This document shows positions 1 through 8,745 of a DNA stretch of 64,000 nt, piece by piece (positions within the stretch are counted from its first letter, which is position 1; every line of letters starts with the position of its first letter). Both the position numbers and the translations under genes were made by a program. The DNA comes from Hyphomicrobiales bacterium (GTDB lineage Bacteria > Pseudomonadota > Alphaproteobacteria > Rhizobiales > Rhizobiaceae). The stretch lies in NCBI GenBank assembly GCA_900471925.1, contig UCGV01000017.1, positions 143,108 through 207,107 of the forward strand, written 5' to 3'. A model generated the notes under the pieces. The model searched no databases and had not been told where the DNA came from. It saw only the letters and a list, made by a program, of their open reading frames with translations.

Positions 1-137
1 TAAAGGACGCTTGCCTTGGTGACTTCAGCCTCTCTTGCGACAGCGTCCAATGTCAGGTTGGCAGCGCCATCTCGTCCGACAACGCGCTCTGCGGCATCGA
101 GAATAGCCTGTTGATCAATGACACGCTTTCTTCCCAT
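1..137 (-). CDS. TetR/AcrR-family transcriptional regulator (N-terminal part only)
   Basis: The minus strand encodes the first 45 residues of a protein beginning MGRKRVIDQ; the rest lies beyond the left edge. The segment has the usual TetR pattern: a helix (QAILDAAERVV) followed by a helix-turn-helix beginning TLDAVAREAEVTKAS. These proteins bind operator DNA as dimers and respond to a ligand held in the C-terminal domain, which cannot be seen here. The start is the ATG at 135-137, the first plausible one upstream of the helix-turn-helix. The target genes are unknown. The gene points away from the rest of the window, so no link to the chemoreceptor gene can be argued. Confidence 0.8.
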   Translation of the reverse strand, partial: MGRKRVIDQQAILDAAERVVGRDGAANLTLDAVAREAEVTKASVL

Positions 138-586
138 CCGTCAGCTCCAAATATTTCCGACTGGATGGTTATAAAAATGAGTTGCTGCGGTCAAGTCGTG
201 TTTTACAAAGAAACTTGGAGCGAACCCGCGATTGCAGTCGGAGCTCCGGGATTGAGGAAGCCTACGCTAAATGAACAGCTGGTTGGCTGCATGCCTAGCG
301 ACGAGCAACAGTGATCACCGTGGCGTCCGCCTCATGAGGCTCCGAATAAAGGCAAGGATCTCTGCCATCGAGCAGCAAAGGCAGCGCTCAAGACAGGACT
401 TCTCTATCAGGACTATGACTTGTCACAATGGGTATATCACTTCGCCGACTTGCCAGTGTGAGATTGTATCCGGATATTAATTCGGGCACCACGTGAAGCT
501 TCCATCGGCAAACCCCGTTGACGCCCCTAATAGGCGATGACGAACCCGAGCAGCGCGGACAGCATGAAAGCGGAACTCGGTTCAAT
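138..586. other. Intergenic region, 449 bp, no gene recognised
   Basis: This stretch lies between the start of the TetR gene and the 3' end of the chemoreceptor gene. Short open frames exist on both strands, but none has a convincing ribosome binding site or a recognisable product. It must hold the promoter of the TetR gene near 138-250. No clear palindrome or terminator was found. Confidence 0.5.
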
Positions 587-2419
587 CTACGCTGTTTGGC
601 GAAGCAACTGCTGGTGCTGGATTTCGCCTGTGCCGAGCTTGAACTGGGCAATCAACTGACCGAGCTGCTCGGCTTCTTTCGCGAGGGACACACAGGCTGC
701 ATTGCTGTTCTCTACCATGGCCGCATTCTCTTGAGTTACGTGGTCGATCTGGTTAAGCGCTGCGTTTATCTCCACCAGTCCAGTCGCCTGCTCCTTAGAC
801 GATAATGCGATCGCGTCCATATGCTGATTGATAGTCAATACATGAGCTTCTATTGTTCTCAAGGCGACCCCGGTTTCGCTGACCAAAGTGACCCCCGATG
901 CGACCACCTCTGAGGAGTTGCGGATAAGTTCCTTGATTTGTTGGGCGGCATGAGCCGCGCGTTGTGCAAGCTCTCGAACTTCCTGGGCAACAACGGCGAA
1001 GCCCTTCCCAGACTCCCCAGCCCGCGCGGCTTCTACCCCCGCATTGAGCGCAAGCAGGTTGGTTTGAAACGCAATTTCATCGATGACCCCAATAATGTTG
1101 AAAATCTGCTGTGACGAACTCTCAATCCTTTGCATTGCGTCGACGGCATTCTCGACAACCACACCGGAATTAGATGCGCTTATGCTCGCCTGAATCGCTA
1201 TCGTTCTAGCTTCTTCAGCCTTTTGAGACGAACAGCTAACATTGGCCGTGATTTGGTCAAGCGCCGCCGCGGTTTCTTCCAGAGATGCTGCCTGGTGCTC
1301 CGTCCTCTTAGAAAGGTCGACAGCACCCTCACTCATCGCACGTGTCCCTGAGTGGATCGACACAGCAACTTGCGAAACAGCTAGCAGCGTTTCTCTCAAC
1401 TGAGCAGCAGCTGTGTTGAAGTCGTCACGCAAGCTTTCGAAATGCTCAGCAAACGGATGCGACAATTCCAATTCGAGATTGCCTTTTGCCAATTGCCTCA
1501 GGCCCTCCGCGATAGAAGACGTAACCTGCGTCATCGCCTCCGCCTCGCGCTGCTTTATCTCAGCGCCTCTTTGCCGATCAGCATCAGCCCTTGTCCGCAT
1601 ATCGTCAGCCTGTGCCTCGAGAGCCTTGGCCAGCATGCCCCTCTCCTTAAAGGTTTGAACGGCATTTGCCATGCTGCCAACCTCGTCTTCGCGTTTCAAT
1701 CCCTCGACAGAGACCGTCAGATCGCCATTCGCAAGTGTTCTCATCGTTGCTGATAGCCGCTTGATCGGACGAACCAACCAAATATTCAAGCAGGCAAAGC
1801 CGGCGCTCATTACTGCGAGCGAACCCACGAGGATGACACCGAGCGTGATGGCGATCGTACCCTTCGAGACATCGACCAATTCGACATTGCGCGCTACCAT
1901 CGTGCTAGAAAGTTTCTGACTGTATGCGTTGATTTTGGCGGTTAGCGGCGGAAAATTGGGCTGGCAGTCTTTCAAAAATACCAATTGCGAAATGATCACG
2001 TCGGCGTCGAACCTTGAAGCCCCCGCCTGTTGAAGGGTGTCGCTACAATCCTGATCCAAGACCTTCAGTCCCTCTGATTTCAGATCAGAGATCGCATTGT
2101 CATTGGGAAATATTCTGATGGCTACATCCATCGACTTCGTAAACTTGTCGCGGGCCTCGGTAAGGGCTTTCTTCGAGTTTGCGTTGAGCTCATCCGTTTG
2201 GGACATCAAGAGATCGCCGATAGCCGATCGGCCACTTTGGAAGCTCTCGTTCGCGAAAGAAAGCGCTAGGGCAGCATCGGACTCATGTGTCAACAATGAC
2301 GTATAACTGCGATCAATCTTCCAGATCTGACTGCCCGAATATCCGGCAACGACGAGGGCGAAGAGCCCGAAGCAGGCCATGATGATGGCAAATTTCCCAA
2401 TAATCGGTACGTCTCTCAT
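587..2419 (-). CDS. Methyl-accepting chemotaxis protein
   Basis: A 610-residue transmembrane chemoreceptor. Residues about 8-30 form the first membrane helix. A helical periplasmic sensor of about 160 residues follows, then a second membrane helix and a HAMP domain (near VRPIKRLSATMRTLANGD). The C-terminal half is the cytoplasmic signalling coiled coil, with the hairpin tip recognisable from DEIAFQTNLLALNAG and GKGFAVVAQEVRELA. It should signal through CheA/CheW. No C-terminal NWETF-like pentapeptide is present. An in-frame start 76 codons upstream would run into the dioxygenase gene; the ATG at 2419, directly before the membrane helix, is preferred. It is the last gene of the minus-strand catabolic run, 50 bp after the dioxygenase gene, so it may sense the same compound (inference). 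Confidence 0.93.
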   Translation of the reverse strand: MRDVPIIGKFAIIMACFGLFALVVAGYSGSQIWKIDRSYTSLLTHESDAALALSFANESFQSGRSAIGDLLMSQTDELNANSKKALTEARDKFTKSMDVAIRIFPNDNAISDLKSEGLKVLDQDCSDTLQQAGASRFDADVIISQLVFLKDCQPNFPPLTAKINAYSQKLSSTMVARNVELVDVSKGTIAITLGVILVGSLAVMSAGFACLNIWLVRPIKRLSATMRTLANGDLTVSVEGLKREDEVGSMANAVQTFKERGMLAKALEAQADDMRTRADADRQRGAEIKQREAEAMTQVTSSIAEGLRQLAKGNLELELSHPFAEHFESLRDDFNTAAAQLRETLLAVSQVAVSIHSGTRAMSEGAVDLSKRTEHQAASLEETAAALDQITANVSCSSQKAEEARTIAIQASISASNSGVVVENAVDAMQRIESSSQQIFNIIGVIDEIAFQTNLLALNAGVEAARAGESGKGFAVVAQEVRELAQRAAHAAQQIKELIRNSSEVVASGVTLVSETGVALRTIEAHVLTINQHMDAIALSSKEQATGLVEINAALNQIDHVTQENAAMVENSNAACVSLAKEAEQLGQLIAQFKLGTGEIQHQQLLRQTA

Positions 2420-2469
2420 ATCTTTACGTCCCAGAGGCCGTTTCACCGATCGCCAACCTGTGCCAGAAG

Positions 2470-3384
2470 TTACAGAGGGACGCGCTCGAATCGCGCAGCA
2501 AGTTCGGCGTTCTGCGTAAGGATCGACGTATCCGGCGGAATTGGCCCCGTCATGCGGGCCTCGATATCTTCGGACCGGATTTGCGGAAGGACCTGCGGGA
2601 AGACAGGCCCGCCGATGGGGTCGCCGTTCTGTAGGCCATGAGGCCAAGGAACCTGAAGTTCCTTTCCTGTCGGCGTAAATCGCACATCATCGCCGCACCA
2701 GCGCGTGGCAATCGCCCTGCGATTCAAGTTTCCCGCCGGCCGACCGCGTGAGCCATGAAGGGTCAATGCGTGAAAAATCACGGCGTCGCCTGGCTGCATA
2801 TCCCAGCTGGCGATCTGATAATCTTCACGCTCCACGTCAAAATTAGGCGTAGGAGCAAGCGGCGCGACCGATTTGACAATTCCGCCGACGCCGAGCGGCC
2901 GGAACCGTTGCGGCCAGCGATGAGACCCAATTACGAACTCGAGGGCCGATTCCGCCGTTTTCACGGGATCGACCGACGTCCATACAGAGGCGATCTGGTC
3001 ACCGCTCAACGGGAAAAACGTGAAGTCGTGATGCCAGGGCGTGCGCTCGCCGTTATGGGCCTGCTTGACGAAGATCTGGTCGCAAAACAGGTTGATGCGC
3101 TCCGACCGCAAGACCTGTTTGACGGCGTGAGCCGTCGGGGCGAACAGCGAAAAGTCCCGAAGGCGATCGTTGGTATGCCACAGATAGGCATCCGCTCGAA
3201 ACCGCGGGTCTGCGGGTGCTTCAGCACCGTCGTCACGGAGCCCGCAGATTTCGTTCAGGGCCTCCTGGACCGTTGAGACCCACTTCTCGGAGTAGAAGTC
3301 TCGGACGATTATGACGCCGTCTCTCCAAAATTGTTCGATGTCGGCTTCGGTAAGCGGGCGGGCGGGCGTTTCAGGTTTCAGCAC
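2470..3384 (-). CDS. Phytanoyl-CoA dioxygenase (PhyH) family Fe(II)/2-oxoglutarate oxygenase
   Basis: A 304-residue protein of the PhyH superfamily of non-haem Fe(II)/2-oxoglutarate-dependent oxygenases, which hydroxylate or demethylate small molecules. The iron-binding facial triad is visible: H118-x-D120 in the segment WHHDF and the distal histidine H210 in LTLHGSRGR. A downstream arginine (GNLNRRAIATRW) probably binds the 2-oxoglutarate carboxylate. Bacterial members act on varied substrates (ectoine, phosphonates, betaines), so the substrate cannot be read from the sequence. The gene lies 54 bp downstream of the MFS transporter gene in the same direction, behind a putative GntR operator, so import followed by oxidation is a reasonable model. 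The start ATG at 3384 gives the usual family N-terminus. Confidence 0.88.
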   Translation of the reverse strand: MLKPETPARPLTEADIEQFWRDGVIIVRDFYSEKWVSTVQEALNEICGLRDDGAEAPADPRFRADAYLWHTNDRLRDFSLFAPTAHAVKQVLRSERINLFCDQIFVKQAHNGERTPWHHDFTFFPLSGDQIASVWTSVDPVKTAESALEFVIGSHRWPQRFRPLGVGGIVKSVAPLAPTPNFDVEREDYQIASWDMQPGDAVIFHALTLHGSRGRPAGNLNRRAIATRWCGDDVRFTPTGKELQVPWPHGLQNGDPIGGPVFPQVLPQIRSEDIEARMTGPIPPDTSILTQNAELAARFERVPL

Positions 3385-3438
3385 GGTTTGTCTCCTGGCT
3401 TAGGGCATGGCTCATCTTGATTTCGATCCGACGCAGGA

Positions 3439-4752
3439 TCATTCCGCCGACGCGTTGTAGCGCGGCTTCATCGCCAACACGCTGAGAAGCGATATGGTAG
3501 AAATGGCCGCGAGATAGACTCCTACCGAGGTTGCGGAACCATAATGGCCAAGCAATGCGGTCGCGACGATCGGTGCAATCCCACCGCCGACTGCACCCCC
3601 AATGTTAGCGCACAAGGACAGTCCTGTGTAACGCACCTCAACCGGAAACAGATTTGCGAACAGGGATGCTTCCGGGGCATACATAATCGGATAGAGGATC
3701 CCAAGCGCGAAGACGATCGCCAGCCAGACAAGCTCAACGCGTCCGGTATCGATGAGTAGGAACATCGGAATTGCGCTGACGACTAGAAAAGCCGTGCCGA
3801 TATTGAACACCATGCGCTTGCCGAACTTGTCACTCAGCATTCCGCAGATGGGCATGAGGACGAATTGGATTATGGCGCCCACCGTCGTGGCGTTTAAAAT
3901 AGTTGCGCGGGAAAGCTGTAGCTTGCTGGTCGCGTAGGAGAGGACAAACACTGCGAAAAGCCAAAACAGCGTGATCTCTCCAAGCTTTGCGGCGGTGCCA
4001 AGCAGGACGGCTCCAAAGTGCTTTGAAAAAACACGGGCGAGAGGGATCTGTACGATACCACCTGACGCGCCAAGCTTCTTAAAGCTCGGGGATTCATTCA
4101 CTTTGCGCCGGATAAAGAACCCGACAACGACCAAGACAGAACTTGCAATGAACGGCAGCCGCCAGCCCCAGGCCTCAAATTGCTCCGCAGACAACAATCC
4201 GACCAAGGAAAAGGCAGCGCTTGCAAGGATGAGCGCTGCAGGGCACCCCATCTGCGGAAGGCTTCCAAATAGGCCCCCACGCTTCAAAGGCGCATGTTCG
4301 ACTGCCATGAGAACTGCACCACCCCACTCGCCGCCAAGCGCGATCCCCTGGCAAACGCGGATGACAAGGAGCGCAATCGGCGCCAGTATTCCAATCTGAT
4401 CGTAGGTCGGAAGGACGCCAATCAGGGCGGTGGGAATTCCCATCAGAAGCAGACCAGCCACGAGCATTTTCTTTCGGCCAATCCGGTCGCCGAAATGACC
4501 AAAAAGGATGGCACCGAGCGGCCGGGCAAAGAGTCCAACAGCAAATGTCGTCAAGGCCAGCAGCGTCCCCACAGCCGGATCGAACGAGGGAAAGTAGACC
4601 TTGCTGAAGATGAGGGCGCTAGCTGTCCCGAAAATGAAAAAGTCATACCACTCGATGGTCGTTCCGATCATGGTGGAGAAGGCGACCAGGGTTCTTGACG
4701 AGACAGGCGTCACGCCCTGCTCGAGATCAACTGCATTTGAGACGTTTGACAT
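3439..4752 (-). CDS. MFS transporter, metabolite:H+ symporter (MHS) family
   Basis: A 437-residue, 12-helix inner-membrane transporter. The N-terminus has the MHS signature TTIEWYDFFIFG, and the loop between helices 2 and 3 has the MFS motif GHFGDRIGRKK. This subfamily includes ProP, ShiA, KgtP and CitA, which bring in betaines, shikimate, 2-oxoglutarate or citrate with protons. The start ATG at 4752 is preceded by AAGGGGAA. It is the first gene after the operator-like repeat at 4878-4900 and precedes the PhyH oxygenase gene, so the two probably form one unit. A charged, oxidisable organic acid or betaine is a likely cargo, but this is inference. Confidence 0.92.
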   Translation of the reverse strand: MSNVSNAVDLEQGVTPVSSRTLVAFSTMIGTTIEWYDFFIFGTASALIFSKVYFPSFDPAVGTLLALTTFAVGLFARPLGAILFGHFGDRIGRKKMLVAGLLLMGIPTALIGVLPTYDQIGILAPIALLVIRVCQGIALGGEWGGAVLMAVEHAPLKRGGLFGSLPQMGCPAALILASAAFSLVGLLSAEQFEAWGWRLPFIASSVLVVVGFFIRRKVNESPSFKKLGASGGIVQIPLARVFSKHFGAVLLGTAAKLGEITLFWLFAVFVLSYATSKLQLSRATILNATTVGAIIQFVLMPICGMLSDKFGKRMVFNIGTAFLVVSAIPMFLLIDTGRVELVWLAIVFALGILYPIMYAPEASLFANLFPVEVRYTGLSLCANIGGAVGGGIAPIVATALLGHYGSATSVGVYLAAISTISLLSVLAMKPRYNASAE

Positions 4753-4877
4753 GGGTTCCCCTTAGAACTGGTGTCGTCAACAGGCGCGGGGAATCGCTCG
4801 CTGGTACGAGTGAAATCCCCTTTTTGTCCTCGCCGCTTCTGCGAGCGGCTTTCAGCAAACTCTGACAGAAAAACGAA

Positions 4878-4900
4878 ACATGTCAATCTGACATGTCAAT
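4878..4900. promoter_or_regulatory. Putative GntR operator upstream of the MFS/PhyH unit
   Basis: Two copies of ACATGTCAAT start 13 bp apart (4878 and 4891). The second lies in the palindrome TGACATGTCA. Near-identical arrays occur at 10705 and 10843 in the promoter region beside the GntR gene, which suggests one regulator controls both transcription units. The site is 126 bp upstream of the MFS start codon. Confidence 0.65.
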
Positions 4901-4935
4901 AAAAAGCGTCTTCGACGTTGCTATCGGTCGGGAGA

Positions 4936-5811
4936 CTAAGCTAGGTCGCTAAGCAGGCTTTCGAGTTCTCCCCGCTCAGCCGCTCCCATCGGAGATTGCG
5001 GTGGGATGGGGTCACCGACGTCGTAGCCTTGTATGGCGAGACCTGCTTTCACGCAGGCAGCCAGATTGTAACGATTGAAGACCTCGTTGACCCGCCAGAG
5101 CTTGCCCTGGAGCGCAAGCGCGCGCTCCCATTCCTTAGCCTTGCAAAGATCGAACAGTCGGACACATTGTTCAGGGATTAGGCAGGCCGGACCGGCCATC
5201 CAACCGCAGCCGCCGATCAGCATAACGGCGGCCGGAATGTGGGAGGAGGCAGCAAAGACGTCGATCTTGCCGCGACAGCGTTCCAGGATGGAAAGCAGCC
5301 GGCCAGTATTGGATGAGGCGTCCTTGATATAGCGGATGCGATCATGGTCCGCCAACCGTTCAATCAGTTCGAGACTGAGATCGGTTCGCTGAAAGCTCGG
5401 GTTCGTGTAAATGACAACGGGAACCCCGACCGCATCGGCGATCGCACGGAAATATCCTTCGATCTGTGGTGCTGTTAGGGGAAAATAAGAATCGATGACC
5501 GCAATGATGCCGTCAACGCCTAGCTTTTCGTAGGTCCTTGCCGTATCGATCGCGTCCGCGGTGGAAGTCGACGAAACGCCAGCAATCACCGGCACGCGTT
5601 TGGCCGTAGCCTCTACCACGGTTCGCACGACATCGATCTTTTGCGAGCGATTGAGGTAGGCAAACTCACCGGTCGATCCTAAGGCTGCAAGACCATGGAC
5701 CCCTTTGGCGATCAGGTCGTCGCACAATCGGCTTAGCACATGATGTCGAATGGTCCCATCACTGTCGACGGGTGACACGATATAAGGGAAAACCCCTTCG
5801 AACTTTGACAT
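4936..5811 (-). CDS. Dihydrodipicolinate synthase (DapA/NAL) family aldolase
   Basis: A 291-residue TIM-barrel protein of the DHDPS/N-acetylneuraminate lyase family, class I aldolases that make or break carbon-carbon bonds with pyruvate-like partners. The Schiff-base lysine is K163 in YIKDAS, the catalytic tyrosine is Y135 in VIYTNP, and the carboxylate-binding loop is GSTGE at 45-49. The loop after the tyrosine (NPSFQRTD) differs from the NVPSRT of true lysine-pathway DapA, so a catabolic aldolase or hydratase-aldolase is more likely. GGAG precedes the ATG at 5811. It lies 20 bp downstream of the ferredoxin reductase gene and is probably co-transcribed with the SDR and Fe-S genes. The cleaved substrate is unknown. 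Confidence 0.88.
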   Translation of the reverse strand: MSKFEGVFPYIVSPVDSDGTIRHHVLSRLCDDLIAKGVHGLAALGSTGEFAYLNRSQKIDVVRTVVEATAKRVPVIAGVSSTSTADAIDTARTYEKLGVDGIIAVIDSYFPLTAPQIEGYFRAIADAVGVPVVIYTNPSFQRTDLSLELIERLADHDRIRYIKDASSNTGRLLSILERCRGKIDVFAASSHIPAAVMLIGGCGWMAGPACLIPEQCVRLFDLCKAKEWERALALQGKLWRVNEVFNRYNLAACVKAGLAIQGYDVGDPIPPQSPMGAAERGELESLLSDLA

Positions 5812-5831
5812 TAATCACTCCATCATGGTGC

Positions 5832-7040
5832 TCACTGGATGAGCGTTTTGAGTTGGAAGCTTGCATCCGCCGCCAATGCCTGATCCACCCGCGTTCCTGC
5901 GGCGATCAAGCGCCGCGCTACCATGTGGTCAGCCGGCTGGTTGACGGACTCGACAGCGACCAAGCGACCTTCGTGGAAGTTGAAGACCGAGAACTTATTG
6001 TGCTCAGGAAGTCCGCGCATGACATGGCAGTCGCTCGCACCGGTCAGGCCGGCGATTTGCAGCTTGTCTGCTCCTTGGTCGCTCCAGAACCATGGCACCG
6101 CCGTGTAGGGTTGCTTTTTACCGGTCAGCTTCTCAGCAACGCTACGCGCCTGGTCATTGGCATTTTGCACGCTTTCCAGACGCACCGGATGCGACGCATA
6201 CTCCGTTGGAAAACGTGTGCAGTCGCCGATCGCTGAGATGCAGGAATCGGATGTTGTCAGATAGCGGTCGACTACAATGCCGTTGTCGGTTTCAAGGCCA
6301 CTGACCTCGGCGAGCTTGCTGTTCGCAATCACACCGATACCAGCTACGATAAGGTCGGCTTCGATTAACTCTTCCCCATCAAGCAAAAGCCCGCATACAG
6401 TGCCTTCTTTTCGGACTACGTCGACAATCTTGCGCGAAAACCGAAATCGCACGCCCGCCTGAGAATGGCGTTTTTCAAAGAATGCTGAAATCTCGTGCGA
6501 CGCAGTGCGCGCCATCACCCTGTCGGCAAGATCAATGACACTGACTGACTTTCCCGCATCGGCCGCGAACGCGGCGAACTCGAGACCGATAAAGCCCGCG
6601 CCAATGACGGCGACCCGTTTGGTGGTCGGCAACGCCGCCCGCAGAGCCTGTGCGTCGGTCACGTTCTTTAGATAATATACGCCTTGGTCACCGTTCGGGA
6701 CCTGCAGGCGTCGAGTGACGGTGCCGGTCGCCAAAACCAGATGGTCGTAGGGTAACGGCCTGCCGGTCGCCATCCTGAGCTCGCATCGGGTGCGATCGAT
6801 GTCCTGTGCCGTATTGCGGCAGAGCTGTATCTGGTTTTCGGCGAAAGCGCTTTCTCCGCGCAGCAGTAATTCTTCTTCCCGGCCTGTTTTCAGGTAGGCC
6901 TTCGAAAGGGGAGGGCGGTGATAAGGTAGCGTGTCTTCTCCGTTGACGAGCGTGATTTCGCCCTGATAGCCGCAGGCACGCAGAGAAAAAGCGAGCTGGC
7001 ATCCCGCGTGGCCGGCCCCAACAATGACTATCCTGTCCAT
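5832..7040 (-). CDS. FAD-dependent ferredoxin reductase (rhodocoxin/putidaredoxin reductase type)
   Basis: A 402-residue flavoprotein with two Rossmann dinucleotide-binding sites: the FAD motif VGAGHAG near residue 6 and the NAD(P)H motif IGAGFIG near residue 150. The FAD C-site is AIGDC. The C-terminal reductase domain carries PWFWSDQ, typical of NADH-dependent reductases that serve putidaredoxin-like ferredoxins in P450 and Rieske systems. Its partner is almost certainly the [2Fe-2S] ferredoxin encoded 25 bp upstream. AGGA stands before the ATG at 7040. No P450 or Rieske oxygenase gene is in the window, so the final electron acceptor is open; the HdrD-like protein next door is one candidate. 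Confidence 0.92.
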   Translation of the reverse strand: MDRIVIVGAGHAGCQLAFSLRACGYQGEITLVNGEDTLPYHRPPLSKAYLKTGREEELLLRGESAFAENQIQLCRNTAQDIDRTRCELRMATGRPLPYDHLVLATGTVTRRLQVPNGDQGVYYLKNVTDAQALRAALPTTKRVAVIGAGFIGLEFAAFAADAGKSVSVIDLADRVMARTASHEISAFFEKRHSQAGVRFRFSRKIVDVVRKEGTVCGLLLDGEELIEADLIVAGIGVIANSKLAEVSGLETDNGIVVDRYLTTSDSCISAIGDCTRFPTEYASHPVRLESVQNANDQARSVAEKLTGKKQPYTAVPWFWSDQGADKLQIAGLTGASDCHVMRGLPEHNKFSVFNFHEGRLVAVESVNQPADHMVARRLIAAGTRVDQALAADASFQLKTLIQ

Positions 7041-7065
7041 TTATTTGTCCTTTGTTCGGGCGCGC

Positions 7066-7389
7066 CTAGAATTGCGTCTCGGGAATGTGAAGCACCAGCC
7101 CATCGAGCTCGTCAGACAATTCGATCTGGCAACACAGTCTGCTCGTCGGCTTGCGCTCGGCGGCAACGAGATCCAGCATGTCATTTTCCTGTTCCGAAGC
7201 CGCACCGACTCTTCCGGCATCGGTTTCGTCGACATAGACATGGCAGGTTCCACAGGAAAGCGCCCCGCCGCACTCCGCCTCGATACCAACGACGCCATGG
7301 CTGCGAGCCACCTGCATCGCCGACGTTGGACGATCAAAACCCAGTTCCTGGCGCTTTCCATGCGGTGAGATAAAGATTACGCTCGGCAT
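7066..7389 (-). CDS. [2Fe-2S] ferredoxin, adrenodoxin/putidaredoxin type
   Basis: A 107-residue ferredoxin. Cluster cysteines are C40, C46, C49 and C86 (CX5CX2CX36C), the spacing of vertebrate-type/ISC ferredoxins such as putidaredoxin; C87 is an extra neighbouring cysteine. It should carry single electrons from the adjacent reductase to a dehydrogenase or oxygenase. The gene lies 13 bp downstream of the HdrD-like gene and 25 bp upstream of the reductase gene. The translation leader GAAGGACAAATAATG nearly repeats that of the reductase gene. Confidence 0.93.
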   Translation of the reverse strand: MPSVIFISPHGKRQELGFDRPTSAMQVARSHGVVGIEAECGGALSCGTCHVYVDETDAGRVGAASEQENDMLDLVAAERKPTSRLCCQIELSDELDGLVLHIPETQF

Positions 7390-7402
7390 TATTTGTCCTT
7401 CC

Positions 7403-8719
7403 TCAAGCGCGTTCCATCACAGCACCCTGGACCGGTTTGGCGGCAAGCTGGTCGGCCAGCAGGATGTCGCGGGCTTCGTCGGGGTCGAGCCCATGTTCGG
7501 TAATCATGTCGCCGCATTCGGCAATCATCCGGTCGATTCCATCCATCATTTTGATGCGCTTGTAGATGTCATCGGCGTAAAGCCCCATGCTTTCACCGAT
7601 GATCTCCATGACGTTGATGATTTCGAACGAGACGTCCTTCTCAAAGTGACAGAGTTCGCGGTGACAGGCGTGAAACACCGTCGCCAGAGTCGTGACGCCG
7701 GCGTCCGCGGCTGCCCGAAATTCCTTCTCCCGGAGCTCTTCCTTGAAGCGCGGGGTCACCGTGAGATAGTTCGACATCAGGCCGACACGTGGCACGTCAA
7801 GTTCGACCAATGTGACTCCCGGTATAGCGGCGAGGATATTTTTGACCGCCCTTGTCACGCCGGGTAGACCGGGTCGTTCGTTCAGCGCGACGGTCTTGTT
7901 GACGACGCGGGTGAAATGCGGGCGGAGCTGATCGAGCCGCTCTTCGAGATATTCGTAGAAAGGTTGCAGGGTAAAGGACCGATCCTGCGTCATCTTCTCG
8001 TAGTTCGGGATGATGATCTCGTCGAACTGCGACTGGCAACTTGGGCACCAGGAGACCTTCGTTTGCGCGCCAATGTCTTGAATTTGGGCCAGGGTACTCA
8101 GGCCAGCACGCCCGGAAGTCTCACCATCGCCGGCACGAAATTGATTAATGCCGCAACATGCGGATGTTCCGCCGATGACCTGGTAGGTGGCACCGATCCG
8201 CTCGAGTACATCGAGACAAAGCACCAGAATATGCGGTGTTTTATGAATATTGCAGCCGGTATATAGCGCAACGTCCGGGCGGACCTTCGGCTTTCCTGCA
8301 GCACTTGTCGGCTGCAGCCGTTCGATATCGCCTTTCGGCAGTTGAAGACGCGACACAACGCGGACTGTCTTTGCCATGGCGCGGAATGACTTCATCGCGT
8401 TGGCCTTTACAGCAGGGCCGTCGCGTCTCTGGCTATGTGCATAATTTGCAAGCCTGACCAGCATTCTCGGATCGACACCGTATTCACATGCGTCGACACA
8501 TAGACCACTACTGGAACAGGCCGCTCCCCAGCGCGCAGCTTCTTCCGTTCCTTCACCACCGCGCAACAGATCAATCATTCCATGCAGCACGCCCGTCGGC
8601 TCGGCATCGTCGATCCCGATTGCTTTTGTCATCGGGCAGGCCGTGAAACATTTGCCGCAAGCCGTGCAAGCATCGGCAATCTCGTGCATGCGTTGACCCA
8701 AGGCTTCAACGAAGTCCAT
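7403..8719 (-). CDS. HdrD/GlcF-like (Fe-S)-binding oxidoreductase subunit
   Basis: A 438-residue iron-sulfur protein. Residues 18-28 hold CxxCxxCxxxC followed by P, and a second set lies in CSSSGLCVDACEYG, giving two [4Fe-4S] clusters. The C-terminal half has cysteine-rich CCG-type segments (TGCNIHK, SACCGINQF, WCPSCQSQF and later HACHRELCHF). This is the HdrC-HdrB arrangement seen in HdrD, GlpC, GlcF and the DgcB electron-transfer subunits of amine demethylases. Such proteins move electrons between a flavoprotein dehydrogenase and a quinone or ferredoxin. No flavin dehydrogenase subunit is adjacent, which is unusual. It probably works with the ferredoxin pair encoded downstream. The start ATG at 8719 follows AGGGTGA. 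Confidence 0.85.
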   Translation of the reverse strand: MDFVEALGQRMHEIADACTACGKCFTACPMTKAIGIDDAEPTGVLHGMIDLLRGGEGTEEAARWGAACSSSGLCVDACEYGVDPRMLVRLANYAHSQRRDGPAVKANAMKSFRAMAKTVRVVSRLQLPKGDIERLQPTSAAGKPKVRPDVALYTGCNIHKTPHILVLCLDVLERIGATYQVIGGTSACCGINQFRAGDGETSGRAGLSTLAQIQDIGAQTKVSWCPSCQSQFDEIIIPNYEKMTQDRSFTLQPFYEYLEERLDQLRPHFTRVVNKTVALNERPGLPGVTRAVKNILAAIPGVTLVELDVPRVGLMSNYLTVTPRFKEELREKEFRAAADAGVTTLATVFHACHRELCHFEKDVSFEIINVMEIIGESMGLYADDIYKRIKMMDGIDRMIAECGDMITEHGLDPDEARDILLADQLAAKPVQGAVMERA

Positions 8720-8745
8720 AACAAATCACCCTTTTTCCAGATTGC

